From positions 148,958 to 212,957 of the forward strand of contig NZ_CAJHAJ010000006.1 in NCBI RefSeq assembly GCF_904846345.1: a stretch of 64,000 nucleotides of DNA, written 5' to 3'. Source of the DNA: Psychrobacter maritimus (GTDB lineage Bacteria > Pseudomonadota > Gammaproteobacteria > Pseudomonadales > Moraxellaceae). Both the position numbers and the translations under genes were made by a program. Shown in pieces: positions 36,355 to 45,956 of the stretch. The notes beneath the pieces are model-generated. The model worked only from the letters and a program-made list of their open reading frames with translations, was not told the origin of the DNA and searched no databases. Numbering within the stretch: the first letter of the stretch is position 1; every line of letters starts with the position of its first letter.

Positions 36355-36870
36355 TTAAATGATTTCTACCTGACCTACTTGATGGTAAGCGCGGTTGAAA
36401 TACACCAAACTTTCATCAGCACTTTTTTGTTGATAGCCTTGTTTGATGGCGACAACTCGGCACATAAAGACACTATGCGTGCCAACTTGCTGAATGTCCT
36501 CAATCTCACAGTCAAAACTGACCAATGCATCTGCTAAAATAGGCGCACCTGTAGCTAATGTCGTCCAAGCACCGTGCCCAAAGCGCTCTTCTGAGCATAA
36601 TTTAGAAGCAAAAGCATTGGATATAGGTTCATGCTGTGCGCCCAACACATTAACACTCAAGGTTTTATTTTCAAGAAAATGAGCATGTGAGCGAGCCGTT
36701 TGATTCATACAGACCAGCAAGGTTGGCGGTGTATCGGTAACGCTACATACCGCCGAGGCAGTAAACCCATGAGCACCTGAACTGCCTTTGGTGGTGACTA
36801 CATTGACGGCAGTCGTCAACAAAGACATGGCATCTCTAAAGTCGGTTGCTTCAATCACATCTTTACTCAT
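36355..36870 (-). CDS. Flavin reductase-like protein (FMN-binding split barrel)
   Basis: 171 residues from ATG 36870, which has AGGA upstream; the in-frame ATG at 36921 lacks one. The sequence follows the flavin reductase-like domain: FRDAMSLLTTAVNVVTTKGSSGAHGFTASAVCSVTDTPPTLLVCMNQTARSH, NVLGAQHEPISNAF, and a C-terminal LVYFNRAYHQV. Such proteins supply reduced FMN to a partner oxygenase. It directly follows mesD (about 136 nt), so its natural partner may be the MesX/MesD system, which is oxygen-dependent in related bacteria; that link is inference from position. Confidence 0.87.
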   Translation of the reverse strand: MSKDVIEATDFRDAMSLLTTAVNVVTTKGSSGAHGFTASAVCSVTDTPPTLLVCMNQTARSHAHFLENKTLSVNVLGAQHEPISNAFASKLCSEERFGHGAWTTLATGAPILADALVSFDCEIEDIQQVGTHSVFMCRVVAIKQGYQQKSADESLVYFNRAYHQVGQVEII

Positions 36871-37006
36871 TGCTGCAATCCTAAATGTTAAATCGGTATG
36901 TACATTGATAACTGAGGTCACTCATGAGTTTAAACAAGCTTTTATAGGCGGAGTTAAAAACCTAACCTACAAAAGCTAAATCTTGCATAAGCTGAGTTAA
37001 TAAACT

Positions 37007-38074
37007 CTAAGCCGTCAGTTCTTGACGCACGATTGCAGCGCCTGCACTTAACGCCTTTAGTTTGCCTTGTGCCACTTGGCGCGACAACGGTGCCATGCCG
37101 CAGTTGGTCGAAGGATAAAGCTTATCCGCATCAACAAATTGCAGCGCTTTGCGTAGTGTATCCGCAACCTCTTCAGGGGTTTCAATGTTATTAGTTGCAA
37201 CGTCAATGGCACCAATCATCACTTTTTTACCGCGAATGAGTTCTATCAAATCCATCGGTACATGTGAGTTTTGACACTCTAACGAGACAATATCGATATT
37301 CGACTGCTGCAATTTAGGAAAAGCTTGCTCATATTGACGCCACTCTGAACCCAGTGTCTTTTTCCAATCGGTATTGGCTTTGATGCCGTAGCCGTAGCAA
37401 ATATGCACCGCCGTCTCACACTTTAAACCTTCAATGGCACGCTCTAAAGTAGCGATGCCCCAGTTGTTGACGTCGTCGAAGAACACGTTAAACGCAGGTT
37501 CATCGAATTGGATGATATCTACACCCGCCGCTTCTAATTCTCTCGCTTCTTGATTTAAGATTTTAGCAAATTCCCAAGCCAATTTTTCACGGCTTTTATA
37601 ATGACCATCATATAAGGTATCAATCATGGTCATCGGACCGGGCAGCGCCCATTTAATTGGCTGATCGGTTTGCTGACGTAAAAACTTCGCATCTTCAACA
37701 AATACAGGCTTTTGACGACTTACTGCGCCAACCACTGACGGCACACTGGCCTCATAACGATTACGAATTTTAACGGTTTTACGATTCTCAAAATCGACGC
37801 CATCAAGATGTTCAATAAAGGTGGTGACGAAATGCTGACGCGTCTGCTCGCCATCACTGACAATATCAATCCCTGCATGTCGCTGTTCTTGCAATGTTAA
37901 ACGTAGCGCATCTTGTTTGGCTTCAAGCAGTTGCTCGCCTTCTAATGCCCAAGGTGACCAAATTTTTTCAGGTTCGGCAAGCCAAGAAGGTTTTGGTAAG
38001 CTGCCCGCAGTTGATGTTGGTAACAATTTTTGTGTCGGTAATAATATTGTCATGGGATTCATCTTCTTATTCAT
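37007..38074 (-). CDS. mesD: MetE-core methionine synthase, MesD type
   Basis: 355 residues: only the C-terminal catalytic half of cobalamin-independent methionine synthase (about 750 residues in E. coli), with no N-terminal domain. The zinc ligands of MetE are kept: HICYGYG (His224, Cys226), SLE (Glu266) and NCGM (Cys325); DEPAF and PGPMTM are also present. Short MetE-core proteins include folate-independent synthases, and the one paired with a DUF1852 protein is known as MesD. The DUF1852 gene lies directly upstream (37-nt gap), which supports MesD. Several ATGs cluster at the start; residue 8 (MTILLPT) may be the true one. It would methylate homocysteine using a methyl donor other than 5-methyl-THF. 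Confidence 0.85.
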   Translation of the reverse strand: MNKKMNPMTILLPTQKLLPTSTAGSLPKPSWLAEPEKIWSPWALEGEQLLEAKQDALRLTLQEQRHAGIDIVSDGEQTRQHFVTTFIEHLDGVDFENRKTVKIRNRYEASVPSVVGAVSRQKPVFVEDAKFLRQQTDQPIKWALPGPMTMIDTLYDGHYKSREKLAWEFAKILNQEARELEAAGVDIIQFDEPAFNVFFDDVNNWGIATLERAIEGLKCETAVHICYGYGIKANTDWKKTLGSEWRQYEQAFPKLQQSNIDIVSLECQNSHVPMDLIELIRGKKVMIGAIDVATNNIETPEEVADTLRKALQFVDADKLYPSTNCGMAPLSRQVAQGKLKALSAGAAIVRQELTA

Positions 38075-38111
38075 TCGTATTTTATAGGTCAGTTAATTAG
38101 ATGTCGCTCAG

Positions 38112-39164
38112 TTAAGCAGCCTGTTTTTTGACAGCTTTTTCTTTAACCGATTCTTTTTGAGCAGTATGAGTTGCAACATCATAGTTTGCTGCCCATTCCT
38201 CAAGAATGTCTTGGTAGGGCTTAATAAATTGCGCTTCTGTGAACTTACCTTGTGTCACCGCCATTTGACTGCGTTCTGCGCGGTCATAGACAATTTGCGT
38301 CAGTGAATAATCTTGGTAGTTTAAACTCGGCTGATAGACTTGACCTGCGCTCGAGTTGGCATTGTAAATTTCAGGGCGATAGATTTTCTGGAAAGTCTCC
38401 ATGGTACTGATCGCACTGATTAGCTCAAAATCGCTGTAATCCGTCAGCAAGTCACCGGCAAAATAAAATGCCAAAGGCGCGGCGCTATCTGTCGGCATAA
38501 AGTAACGTACGGTTAAGCCCATTTTGGAAAAATACTCATCGGTCAATGACCCTTTGTTCAAAGAGCAGCCGTCTTGTTTGTACTCAACCCCTAATACTGG
38601 ATGCTGATTGGTCGTACGCTGATAGGTCTTACTAGTAGACACACTGAGGCAAATGACCGGTTTTTTAGTAAAGTTGGCTTGGTAAGCCTCTGAATTCAAT
38701 AAATATTGAAACAATTTGCCATGTAAATCGCCAAAATCTTCTGGCGGTTGCGATGCAGGATGTTTATCGAAATGCTCTGGCAGGACGACACTAAAGTCAT
38801 AATCGCGCACGTAAGAGGAGAAACTGTTGCCAATCATACCGTCAATACGGCTGTTGTCTTTATGGTCAACAATCGTTGTTTTGAGCGTTTCGATGACAGG
38901 AAATGCATCACCATTACCTGCGACATCCATATCGACAGAAATGATATCAACCTCGACAGAATAACGGTCTGCGGTCGGGTTATCCCAATGCGCCAAGGCG
39001 TTAAAACGATTGTTAATCATGGTTAGTGTTTTGCGTAAATTCTCTTGGCGATGCTCACCGCGCGCCAAATTTGCAAAGTTAGTCGTCAGACGCGTGCTGT
39101 CGGCAGGATGATAGTTTTCATCAAAACGAATGCGCTTAATTGAACAGGTGAATTCTGTACTCAT
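38112..39164 (-). CDS. mesX: DUF1852 protein, MesX partner of MesD
   Basis: 350 residues, cytoplasmic, no membrane segment. The sequence (IKRIRFDENYHPADSTRLTTNFANLARGE, RQENLRKTLTMINNRFNALAHWDN, RYSVEVDIISVDMDVAGNGDAFPVIE) is the DUF1852 signature. In Acinetobacter the DUF1852 protein MesX is needed with MesD for methionine synthesis without folate, in an oxygen-dependent way; its chemistry is not settled. It is the first gene of a minus-strand run with mesD and the flavin reductase. A 16-residue K/E/A tail ends it. No SAM riboswitch or MetJ-like box is obvious in the 220 nt upstream. Confidence 0.85.
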   Translation of the reverse strand: MSTEFTCSIKRIRFDENYHPADSTRLTTNFANLARGEHRQENLRKTLTMINNRFNALAHWDNPTADRYSVEVDIISVDMDVAGNGDAFPVIETLKTTIVDHKDNSRIDGMIGNSFSSYVRDYDFSVVLPEHFDKHPASQPPEDFGDLHGKLFQYLLNSEAYQANFTKKPVICLSVSTSKTYQRTTNQHPVLGVEYKQDGCSLNKGSLTDEYFSKMGLTVRYFMPTDSAAPLAFYFAGDLLTDYSDFELISAISTMETFQKIYRPEIYNANSSAGQVYQPSLNYQDYSLTQIVYDRAERSQMAVTQGKFTEAQFIKPYQDILEEWAANYDVATHTAQKESVKEKAVKKQAA

Positions 39165-39384
39165 GATAATCCGCTACCCTAATCTATTCTCATTGTCGAG
39201 ATAAAACCAAATTTGTGTATGAGATGAATCATACCCGAACCAAATCATGAATAAAAATGATACTATTTAAATTAAGGATGAGTAAAATTCATGTTGGTAA
39301 GATTAGGTTAGGAGAAAAGGATTAGAAAGTGGGGGTTTTGAAGGGTTATTTGATGGGAATGTCATGTTGATAAAAAACTTTAAA

Positions 39385-40740
39385 TTAATGTCTAACATCC
39401 ACCACAAGCCTTGTTTGGGCAAGATGATCAAGATATTGATCTATGATTTGGGTATTTTCTCTATCCAAATGTGCATCCCATTCATCAAGCATGACAATCG
39501 TACTTTGGTCGTCTTCTCTAATTTCTTGAATTTGTTTGATGAGTTGCTGTCCTGTTGAACCCTTATGGGCTTTATCTGTTTTGTAATTGAAATACAAATT
39601 ATGCTTGGCAGGTAAATAGTAAGCCTGCTCTTGGTAGTGCTCTTTAAGCTTAAGCAACATACAAGATTTGCCAACGCCATTATTACCAACCAACGTTACT
39701 CTACCTTGCTTGGGTAATTGTGTTAAATCAAAAATATCCCCTGTTTGCTGCACACGTATTTGGTCTGCTTGAATGTAGTTATCTAAATTGACAGCGGTAG
39801 GTTGTAAGACCTCTAAAATACCATCTAGCATCGTTTTGATAACACCAATACTGGTATGGTAACCAATCAAGGCATAGCACATTTGCAATAGCTGAATTTG
39901 TCTTGGCAGCGTGGCAATTAGTACCGCCATCGTCGCAGCATCGTGCCAATTTTTATTAAAAATAAAGGCCGTGACTACAAAGACAGGCAGCATAAGTATG
40001 ATCATGCCTAAGCTTGAATTGATGTGCTGGATTGAGGTGGATTTAACGCTATTATTCTTTGCTATAGCAAAGCTTTTTTGAACAATATTATTATAGAGCG
40101 TGTAATTATGCTTATTAAAAATAACGACGTTATCCCAACTGTCAAAAAGTTTGGTGGTTAAACTCAGCCGTGATTGCTGGTCTGTTTTGGCAGCCATTTT
40201 TAGGGTGTGCCGTCTGAAATGCACAAATATGGAGGCAGAAATAATACCTACTGCATAACCAAGCAGTAACGTACCATCTAAAAACCAAGCAATGACCAAC
40301 ACGTTAAATAAGACATTGAGTACCAAAGCTGAAATATCAAAAATACTATCAATGACTGTCTCAAGAGTATAGTTGCTCTCTTGGGCGAGTGTTGTCGTTG
40401 CCGTACTCTGTAACTCGTCGCTGGATAACAAATGTGTCTTGCCTAAAAAGACAGTATGAAAATTATCATTGTACAGTTTATGAGCGTCGTACTTAGCGCG
40501 CTCCCTATTGATGACACAAAAATATGCAGGCAAATAAACTGCTACTAAAGAGACGGCAAATAGCACCATATACAAAATTGAAATAGTGTCCTCAGTTAAG
40601 CTTTGTGCAAGGCGAGCAATAAAGTACGTTGATGAAGCAACAATAATTTGCTGAATCAGCAAAAACAGTAATGCTATACGCAAGTGCTTGTTTGAGATAA
40701 TTTTATAGATCAAGATTTTCTGATATCCCTTAAAATCCAA
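39385..40740 (-). CDS. ABC transporter with shortened nucleotide-binding domain
   Basis: 451 residues: a six-helix exporter-type membrane domain (about 1-310) followed by a very short ATPase part. Walker A is GNNGVGKS (352-359), a signature-like GSTGQQ is at 394-399, Walker B is TIVMLDEWDAHLD (414-426), and the protein stops at the H-loop histidine of VVDVRH (451). The Walker A-signature distance is about 36 residues instead of roughly 90, so most of the helical subdomain is missing. The DEWDA/STGQ wording recalls the cyclic-peptide exporter group (YojI, PvdE, SyrD). It is AT-richer than its flanks and stands alone. It may be an active compact transporter or a decaying one; the frame is intact. 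Confidence 0.75.
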   Translation of the reverse strand: MDFKGYQKILIYKIISNKHLRIALLFLLIQQIIVASSTYFIARLAQSLTEDTISILYMVLFAVSLVAVYLPAYFCVINRERAKYDAHKLYNDNFHTVFLGKTHLLSSDELQSTATTTLAQESNYTLETVIDSIFDISALVLNVLFNVLVIAWFLDGTLLLGYAVGIISASIFVHFRRHTLKMAAKTDQQSRLSLTTKLFDSWDNVVIFNKHNYTLYNNIVQKSFAIAKNNSVKSTSIQHINSSLGMIILMLPVFVVTAFIFNKNWHDAATMAVLIATLPRQIQLLQMCYALIGYHTSIGVIKTMLDGILEVLQPTAVNLDNYIQADQIRVQQTGDIFDLTQLPKQGRVTLVGNNGVGKSCMLLKLKEHYQEQAYYLPAKHNLYFNYKTDKAHKGSTGQQLIKQIQEIREDDQSTIVMLDEWDAHLDRENTQIIDQYLDHLAQTRLVVDVRH

Positions 40741-40878
40741 ACGTATGAATCTAGTAAATAACGGCTGCTTTCTAACTTAAAATCTTCTTACTACCTTTCA
40801 GAGTTTTTAGCTATAACCCACAGGACTCAGTTTGTTATATTTCCAAACACCTTTACAGACCATTTCAAATAGACACCA

Positions 40879-40927
40879 TTAATGAAACCCTTTAAATTTA
40901 GAATTATTATTTAAAGGGTTCCATTAA
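40879..40927. repeat. 19-bp inverted repeat with 11-nt loop
   Basis: Arms 40879-40897 and 40909-40927 match in 18 of 19 positions. There is no T run on either side. It lies downstream of the RND gene and upstream of the ABC transporter gene. Confidence 0.85.
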
Positions 40928-41028
40928 AAATACGTCAACTCTACCAATAGCAAACAGCTGATTCGCCTCCAAATACCCTAGATCAACCACTTCCTATGTG
41001 ATTGACCCAGAAGCTTTACCAGCACTGA

Positions 41029-44000
41029 CTACTTTTCGATAACTGTGCTTTCCTTATCCTTGCCATGCGGTATCAACCATTTACCAAACCATCCAGATAA
41101 ATCATCCATCAGGGTATAAACCACGGGAATGACTACGAGACTTAATAAGGTTGAGGTCACCAATCCGCCTAATACCGCAGCAGCCATCGGACGACGGAAG
41201 GTAGGGTCGGCATCGCCCCAACCAAAAACTAAAGGCAACATGCCCGCGCCCATCGCAATGGTGGTCATAATAATTGGCCGCGCACGCTTACGACAAGAAT
41301 CAATAATGGCATCAAAACGCGCCAAACCTCGGCGCTGTGCAATCAGGGCATAGTCGACCAACAAGATAGAGTTTTTGGTCGCGATACCCATTAGCATAAT
41401 AAAACCAATCATCGATGGCATCGACAGACTGCTATTGGTAATCACCAAGCCGACAAAAGCGCCACCGATAGACAACGGTAACGCCATCAAAATAGTAAAG
41501 GGCTGCAATATCCGCCCAAATAATAAAATCAGCACGCCTAAAATACAGACCACACCAACCGACATCGCAATCACAAAACCGCTAAATAGCTCAGCCATGT
41601 TTTCTGCTTGCCCTTGGTCAATAATGGTAATAGAAGCTGGCATCTGTTGCATACTGGGTATGCTTTTAACCGCTTGCACCAAGTCGCCAAGCTCGCCATT
41701 GGCAGGCTGGACGGTGATACTAATCGCCCGTTCACGATCGAGGCGGCTGATTTGCGCAGGTCCAGTACCAAAATCTAACGACGCCACTTCACCCACTCGT
41801 ACGCCTTGTCCAGCTGGTAAGGCACTCGGCACATATAAACCTTCTAATTGACTGACATTTTGCTTGGCGATATCTGGCAAACGTACCACTATCGGTATCT
41901 GCCGCGTATCGAGATTGAGCTTAGATAAACGCTGCTCATAATCGCCCACGGTCGCCACACGTAAGGTCGTAGCAATATCTTGCGTGGTCACGCCTTTATC
42001 AGCCATCGCCAGTCTATTTGGTGTCACCGTCAGCTCTTGGCGCGGCAGGCTGCGATCACTGGTGACAGCGCCGGCGCTTGGTAACGCCCGAATCTCTGCC
42101 ATCATTTGCTGCGCTGTTTGCTCAAGCAGGCGCGGATCGGTACTGGTTAAAGAAAAATTATAACCAGTTTCACCGCCACTCGATAAACCAACGGAAAAGC
42201 GCGCGCCCGGCACTTCTGCCAACATGCTGCTTATCTGACGCTCAATCTCTTGCTTAGAGCCGCGCTCTGCTCTTGGAGCAAGCACAATATCTAAGCCTGC
42301 GATATTTTCAGCTTTGCCGCCTGAGCTGGCTTCCATTGCCGCTTGCGCTTCTCCTACTGAGGTAAAAATATTGGTCACTTCAGGCATGGCCAATATACGT
42401 TCACTGGCCATCGCAGCAACACGCTCGGTATCTTCAAGCGCCACATCAGGGGTCAGCTCAATCTCGACCCGCGTCTGGTCAATATCATTATCAGGGATAA
42501 AGGACGTCGGTAGTAATTTCACCAAAGCCAACGACGCCACAAACAATATTAACGTCGCCCCCATCGTAATCCAGCGATGATGCAGCGTCCATGAGACCAC
42601 TTTTAAATACCAATCCATCAGCGCGCTTTGTTTTTCAACGTGCTTTTTTTCTGGGCGCAATATATAAGCGGCCATCATCGGGGTGATTAGGCGCGCGACC
42701 ATTAACGATGCAAATATGGATAAGGCCGCTGTCCAACCAAATTGCCGGAAAAACTGCCCGACAATACCGCCCATAAAGGCCGTCGGTAAAAATACCGCAA
42801 TTAGAGTAAAGGTGGTCGCGACGACTGCCAAGCCAATCTCGTCAGCCGCTTCCATCGCAGCTTCATAAGGCGTTTTGCCCATACGCAAATGGCGGATGAT
42901 GTTTTCGACTTCTACAATCGCATCATCGACCAGTACACCGATGACCAATGACAGTGCTAATAACGAGATAATATTAAGGCTAAAGCCAAATAAGTACATA
43001 CCTAAAAAAGTAGGAATGACTGACAGTGGCAATGCCACAGCCGCTACAAAGGTCGCGCGGATATTGCGTAAGAATAAAAACACCACTACCACGGCAAGCA
43101 AACCGCCTTCTATCAACATACGTAAAGATGCTTGATAATCCTCGGCAATTGGCGTGGCTCTATCGTAGACTTTTTCAATATCGATATTGCCGATATCGGC
43201 TGACAGCTTGGCAAGCTCAGCATCAACCAGCTCCATGACCTCAACCTCACTGGCACCGCGTGAACGGGTGATATTAAATGCCACTACGGTTTCGCCATCT
43301 AGCTTGGCAATCGAGCTTGGGTCAGCGGCGCCATCAGTGATTTGCGCCATACGTCCAAGTGCTTGCGTACCACCTGTCGGCACAGCAACTTGTAAATTGT
43401 TTAAATCACTGGCGCGCTCAACCGCCCCAAGCACACGAATAGTCTGGGTGGTTTTGCCTACTTCTGCTTCACCGCCTGAGCTGTCTTGCTGAATACCAGT
43501 GATTTGATTGGATAACTGAGTGATAGAAAGCTTAAGACCACTTAGAGTAGTAGGGTCAGCGGCAACCGTAATCTCACGCTGCAAACCGCCGATACGGCTC
43601 ACGGTACTGACACCCGGTATATCAGAGAGACGCTTGGTAATGGTGTCATCGACGAACCAAGATAAATCCTCCACATTCATATTTTCAGAGGCAACAGAGT
43701 AGGTAACGACGGGGAAACCTGACGTTGAAACCTTGGTAATGATGGGATCATTGGCAGCGGCTGGTAAATCGCCCCGTACCTCACCGACTGCCGAACGCAC
43801 ATCGTCGACCGCTTCTTGAATGTCTTTTTCTAAGACAAACTCGGTGGCTATGGTCGCTACGCCCGTCTGTAATGTGGTGCGAATATGCTTGACACCCTCA
43901 ATACTGGTAAGCTTATTTTCCACCTTTTTTGCAATATCGTTTTCGAGCTGCGATGGCGCAGCACCCGGCAAGGTTACCGTAACCACTACCGCTGGCAGGT

Positions 44001-44127
44001 CAATATCGGGAAACTGCTGCACCTTCATTTGCATAAAGCCGTAGATGCCGCCCAAGGTCAGCAGCACAAATAGCAAGATAGCAACTAAAGGATTTCTAAT
44101 CGAGTAAGCGGAAACATTTAAACTCAT
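41029..44127 (-). CDS. RND efflux transporter, HAE1/AcrB-like inner-membrane pump
   Basis: 1032 residues with the usual twelve helices in two halves and two large periplasmic loops. It uses the proton gradient to expel drugs or other amphiphiles. Seen are the N-terminal NPLVAILLFVLLTLGGIYGF, DIDLPAVVVTVTLPGAAP, the DD pair in the helix-4 region (LVDDAIVEVENI), GGIVGQFFRQFGWTAAL, and SILLVDYA in the second half. It overlaps the upstream adaptor gene by 4 nt (ATGA), so they form one operon. No TolC-like outer-membrane gene is adjacent, so the pump probably shares one encoded elsewhere. The substrate cannot be told. Confidence 0.93.
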   Translation of the reverse strand: MSLNVSAYSIRNPLVAILLFVLLTLGGIYGFMQMKVQQFPDIDLPAVVVTVTLPGAAPSQLENDIAKKVENKLTSIEGVKHIRTTLQTGVATIATEFVLEKDIQEAVDDVRSAVGEVRGDLPAAANDPIITKVSTSGFPVVTYSVASENMNVEDLSWFVDDTITKRLSDIPGVSTVSRIGGLQREITVAADPTTLSGLKLSITQLSNQITGIQQDSSGGEAEVGKTTQTIRVLGAVERASDLNNLQVAVPTGGTQALGRMAQITDGAADPSSIAKLDGETVVAFNITRSRGASEVEVMELVDAELAKLSADIGNIDIEKVYDRATPIAEDYQASLRMLIEGGLLAVVVVFLFLRNIRATFVAAVALPLSVIPTFLGMYLFGFSLNIISLLALSLVIGVLVDDAIVEVENIIRHLRMGKTPYEAAMEAADEIGLAVVATTFTLIAVFLPTAFMGGIVGQFFRQFGWTAALSIFASLMVARLITPMMAAYILRPEKKHVEKQSALMDWYLKVVSWTLHHRWITMGATLILFVASLALVKLLPTSFIPDNDIDQTRVEIELTPDVALEDTERVAAMASERILAMPEVTNIFTSVGEAQAAMEASSGGKAENIAGLDIVLAPRAERGSKQEIERQISSMLAEVPGARFSVGLSSGGETGYNFSLTSTDPRLLEQTAQQMMAEIRALPSAGAVTSDRSLPRQELTVTPNRLAMADKGVTTQDIATTLRVATVGDYEQRLSKLNLDTRQIPIVVRLPDIAKQNVSQLEGLYVPSALPAGQGVRVGEVASLDFGTGPAQISRLDRERAISITVQPANGELGDLVQAVKSIPSMQQMPASITIIDQGQAENMAELFSGFVIAMSVGVVCILGVLILLFGRILQPFTILMALPLSIGGAFVGLVITNSSLSMPSMIGFIMLMGIATKNSILLVDYALIAQRRGLARFDAIIDSCRKRARPIIMTTIAMGAGMLPLVFGWGDADPTFRRPMAAAVLGGLVTSTLLSLVVIPVVYTLMDDLSGWFGKWLIPHGKDKESTVIEK

Positions 44128-45458
44128 GAGCGCGCCTGCGTGGCTGTGCCAGTGCTTACGGCGGTTGCCGTTTTACCAGCTTGGCTGCCTGTTTTATCAT
44201 TGGCTGTATTTAAACCATCAACGACACGTACTAAGTCGCCATCGTTTAAGAAGCTACCGCCTTGCTTTACCAGTCGGCTTTCTGCAGGTAATGGCTCTGT
44301 CAGCGCCACACTATCACCAAAGCGCTCACCTAAGGTCACGCGTTGTTGTTTGATACGGCCAATGTTTTGACCGTTTTGACTATTAACATTAGTCACTAAC
44401 ATCACATAATCATAACCATCATTACTGACAATGGCGCTATTAGGCACGGTTTGGGCGCTGGTACTACCCAATAAAAACTCGCCCGTTTGATACATGCCTG
44501 CCCGTACTTTTGAGTTAGCAGCAAGGCTGGCATAAATAGTAATTTGGCGGTTATCATCGGCAGTTGGTGCAATACGACTGACTTGCCCCATGACTGAATC
44601 GCCGCCCGGTAAGCTGACGCGTACTGGCGTGCCGACATTGACTTCACCAAGGAGTTTAGGATCGATATCCGCGCGCCATTCCAAAACTCCGCCTTTAATA
44701 ATGGTAAATAGCGGCTCACCGCCAGCGACCATACCGACCTCAGCCATTTTTTCACTGATGACACCGCTGACCGGTGCGACCACATTGGCATTATTGACAC
44801 TTAAACGCTGGGTACTTAGGCGCGCTTTGGATGCTTGCAAGGCCGCCTGTGCTTGCAGTTTAGAGGTGCGATAGCGATCCGCTTCTTGTCTACTGATGGC
44901 ATCAATCTCAATCAGCGGCAGGACACGAGCGGCATCGGCAGTCGCATTGGCAAGCGTTGCTTCTGCTTCAGCAACATCGGCCTCAGCTTGCAAGACTTGC
45001 TGCTCCATGGCATCGGTATCAAATATCGCCAGTACTTGCCCTGCTTTGACGCGATCGCCCTCCTCGACCAATATACGCTCGATAGCAACGCCGTTTACTT
45101 TGGCACTGACATTAGCGACATCTTTAGCGTTGATGGTGCCATCGGCACTGAGTGTGTTACCAATACTGTCTTGGCTTGGCGACACCGTTTCGACCGACAA
45201 CACCGCTTGCGCGCTGCTGGCATCGTCTGGGTTTGCGCTAGCGTTTTGCACACTGTTAGCAGCTGGCGACTCATTACTCACCGCTTTATCACCGCCCCAG
45301 TACTTGCCGACCAATACCCCGATTACAAGCACGATAGCCAATACCGGCAACAACCATAAGGGAAATTTCGACCTTGGTTTAGGCGCTCGTCCATCCGCTT
45401 GGCGGTAAGGTGGTAGCTCAGATTCAACTGGCAGCTTGTGGTCTTCAACATCGCTCAT
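44124..45458 (-). CDS. RND efflux periplasmic adaptor (membrane fusion protein)
   Basis: 444 residues. It begins with a cytoplasmic P/R/K-rich segment (about 35 residues) and one membrane helix (FPLWLLPVLAIVLVIGVLVGKYW) rather than a lipobox. The periplasmic part has a lipoyl half-motif (VNGVAIERILVEEGDRVKAGQVLAIFDT), a coiled-coil hairpin (residues about 155-215), and the second lipoyl half (NVVAPVSGVISEKMAEVGMVAGGEPLFTI), followed by beta-barrel sequence. A 35-residue N/T/A-rich tail ends it. It lies upstream of and overlaps the RND pump gene. About 500 nt upstream are gene-free and no TetR-type regulator is adjacent. Confidence 0.92.
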   Translation of the reverse strand: MSDVEDHKLPVESELPPYRQADGRAPKPRSKFPLWLLPVLAIVLVIGVLVGKYWGGDKAVSNESPAANSVQNASANPDDASSAQAVLSVETVSPSQDSIGNTLSADGTINAKDVANVSAKVNGVAIERILVEEGDRVKAGQVLAIFDTDAMEQQVLQAEADVAEAEATLANATADAARVLPLIEIDAISRQEADRYRTSKLQAQAALQASKARLSTQRLSVNNANVVAPVSGVISEKMAEVGMVAGGEPLFTIIKGGVLEWRADIDPKLLGEVNVGTPVRVSLPGGDSVMGQVSRIAPTADDNRQITIYASLAANSKVRAGMYQTGEFLLGSTSAQTVPNSAIVSNDGYDYVMLVTNVNSQNGQNIGRIKQQRVTLGERFGDSVALTEPLPAESRLVKQGGSFLNDGDLVRVVDGLNTANDKTGSQAGKTATAVSTGTATQARS

Positions 45459-45956
45459 GATAACTCTCTGTCAATACAGGCAATTAGAAATGGTATAAGG
45501 AATAGAATGTTAGAAACATAATAGGAAAAAAAACAGACCAGCGTCAATCAAAGCAACCTCAGACAGCAAGCAATAAACAATATGGTTATGCATTTTAAGC
45601 TTAAAAAATAGCAGCTTATAAATACTCTACCCATGCTCACCGTCAACCTTTGACCCGCGCAGCACTATTTATGATTACATTAGTCTGTAAATTTATTGAG
45701 GATAGCATATATCAAGTCATCATCTTATTTTTATATATAGTGTCTTAGGTTCGTAAGTTTAGCGTCTACTAATAATAGGCTAATGTAAAAACTCTCAAAG
45801 CGAATACGATAAAAGTAATAAACTAGTAGAACGGCTCGTTAATGGATTTGAATAGATAGAGATACATTTTATAATTTATAACCAAAAAAACACAACGCAC
45901 ACCCCTAAGAATATGCGCTATGTTTATTAAGTCCTGAATTTTTTATAAAGTGTTTA
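45459..45956. other. Gene-free region between the RND operon and ompW
   Basis: 498 nt, AT-rich. It should contain the promoter of the RND operon and the 3' end of the ompW transcript. I see no convincing reading frame, no strong hairpin and no clear -35/-10 pair. Confidence 0.5.

Noticed and set aside
39165..39384. Possible SAM riboswitch or MetJ box before mesX
   Set aside because: No aptamer-like stems and no AGACGTCT-like repeats are visible.
41375..41851. 158-codon plus-strand frame inside the RND pump gene
   Set aside because: Shadow of the pump coding strand; proline/lysine/isoleucine-rich noise without family features.
44835..45408. Two long plus-strand frames (170-174 codons) over the RND adaptor gene
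   Set aside because: Antisense shadows of a clear membrane fusion protein; no domain or ribosome-binding site.
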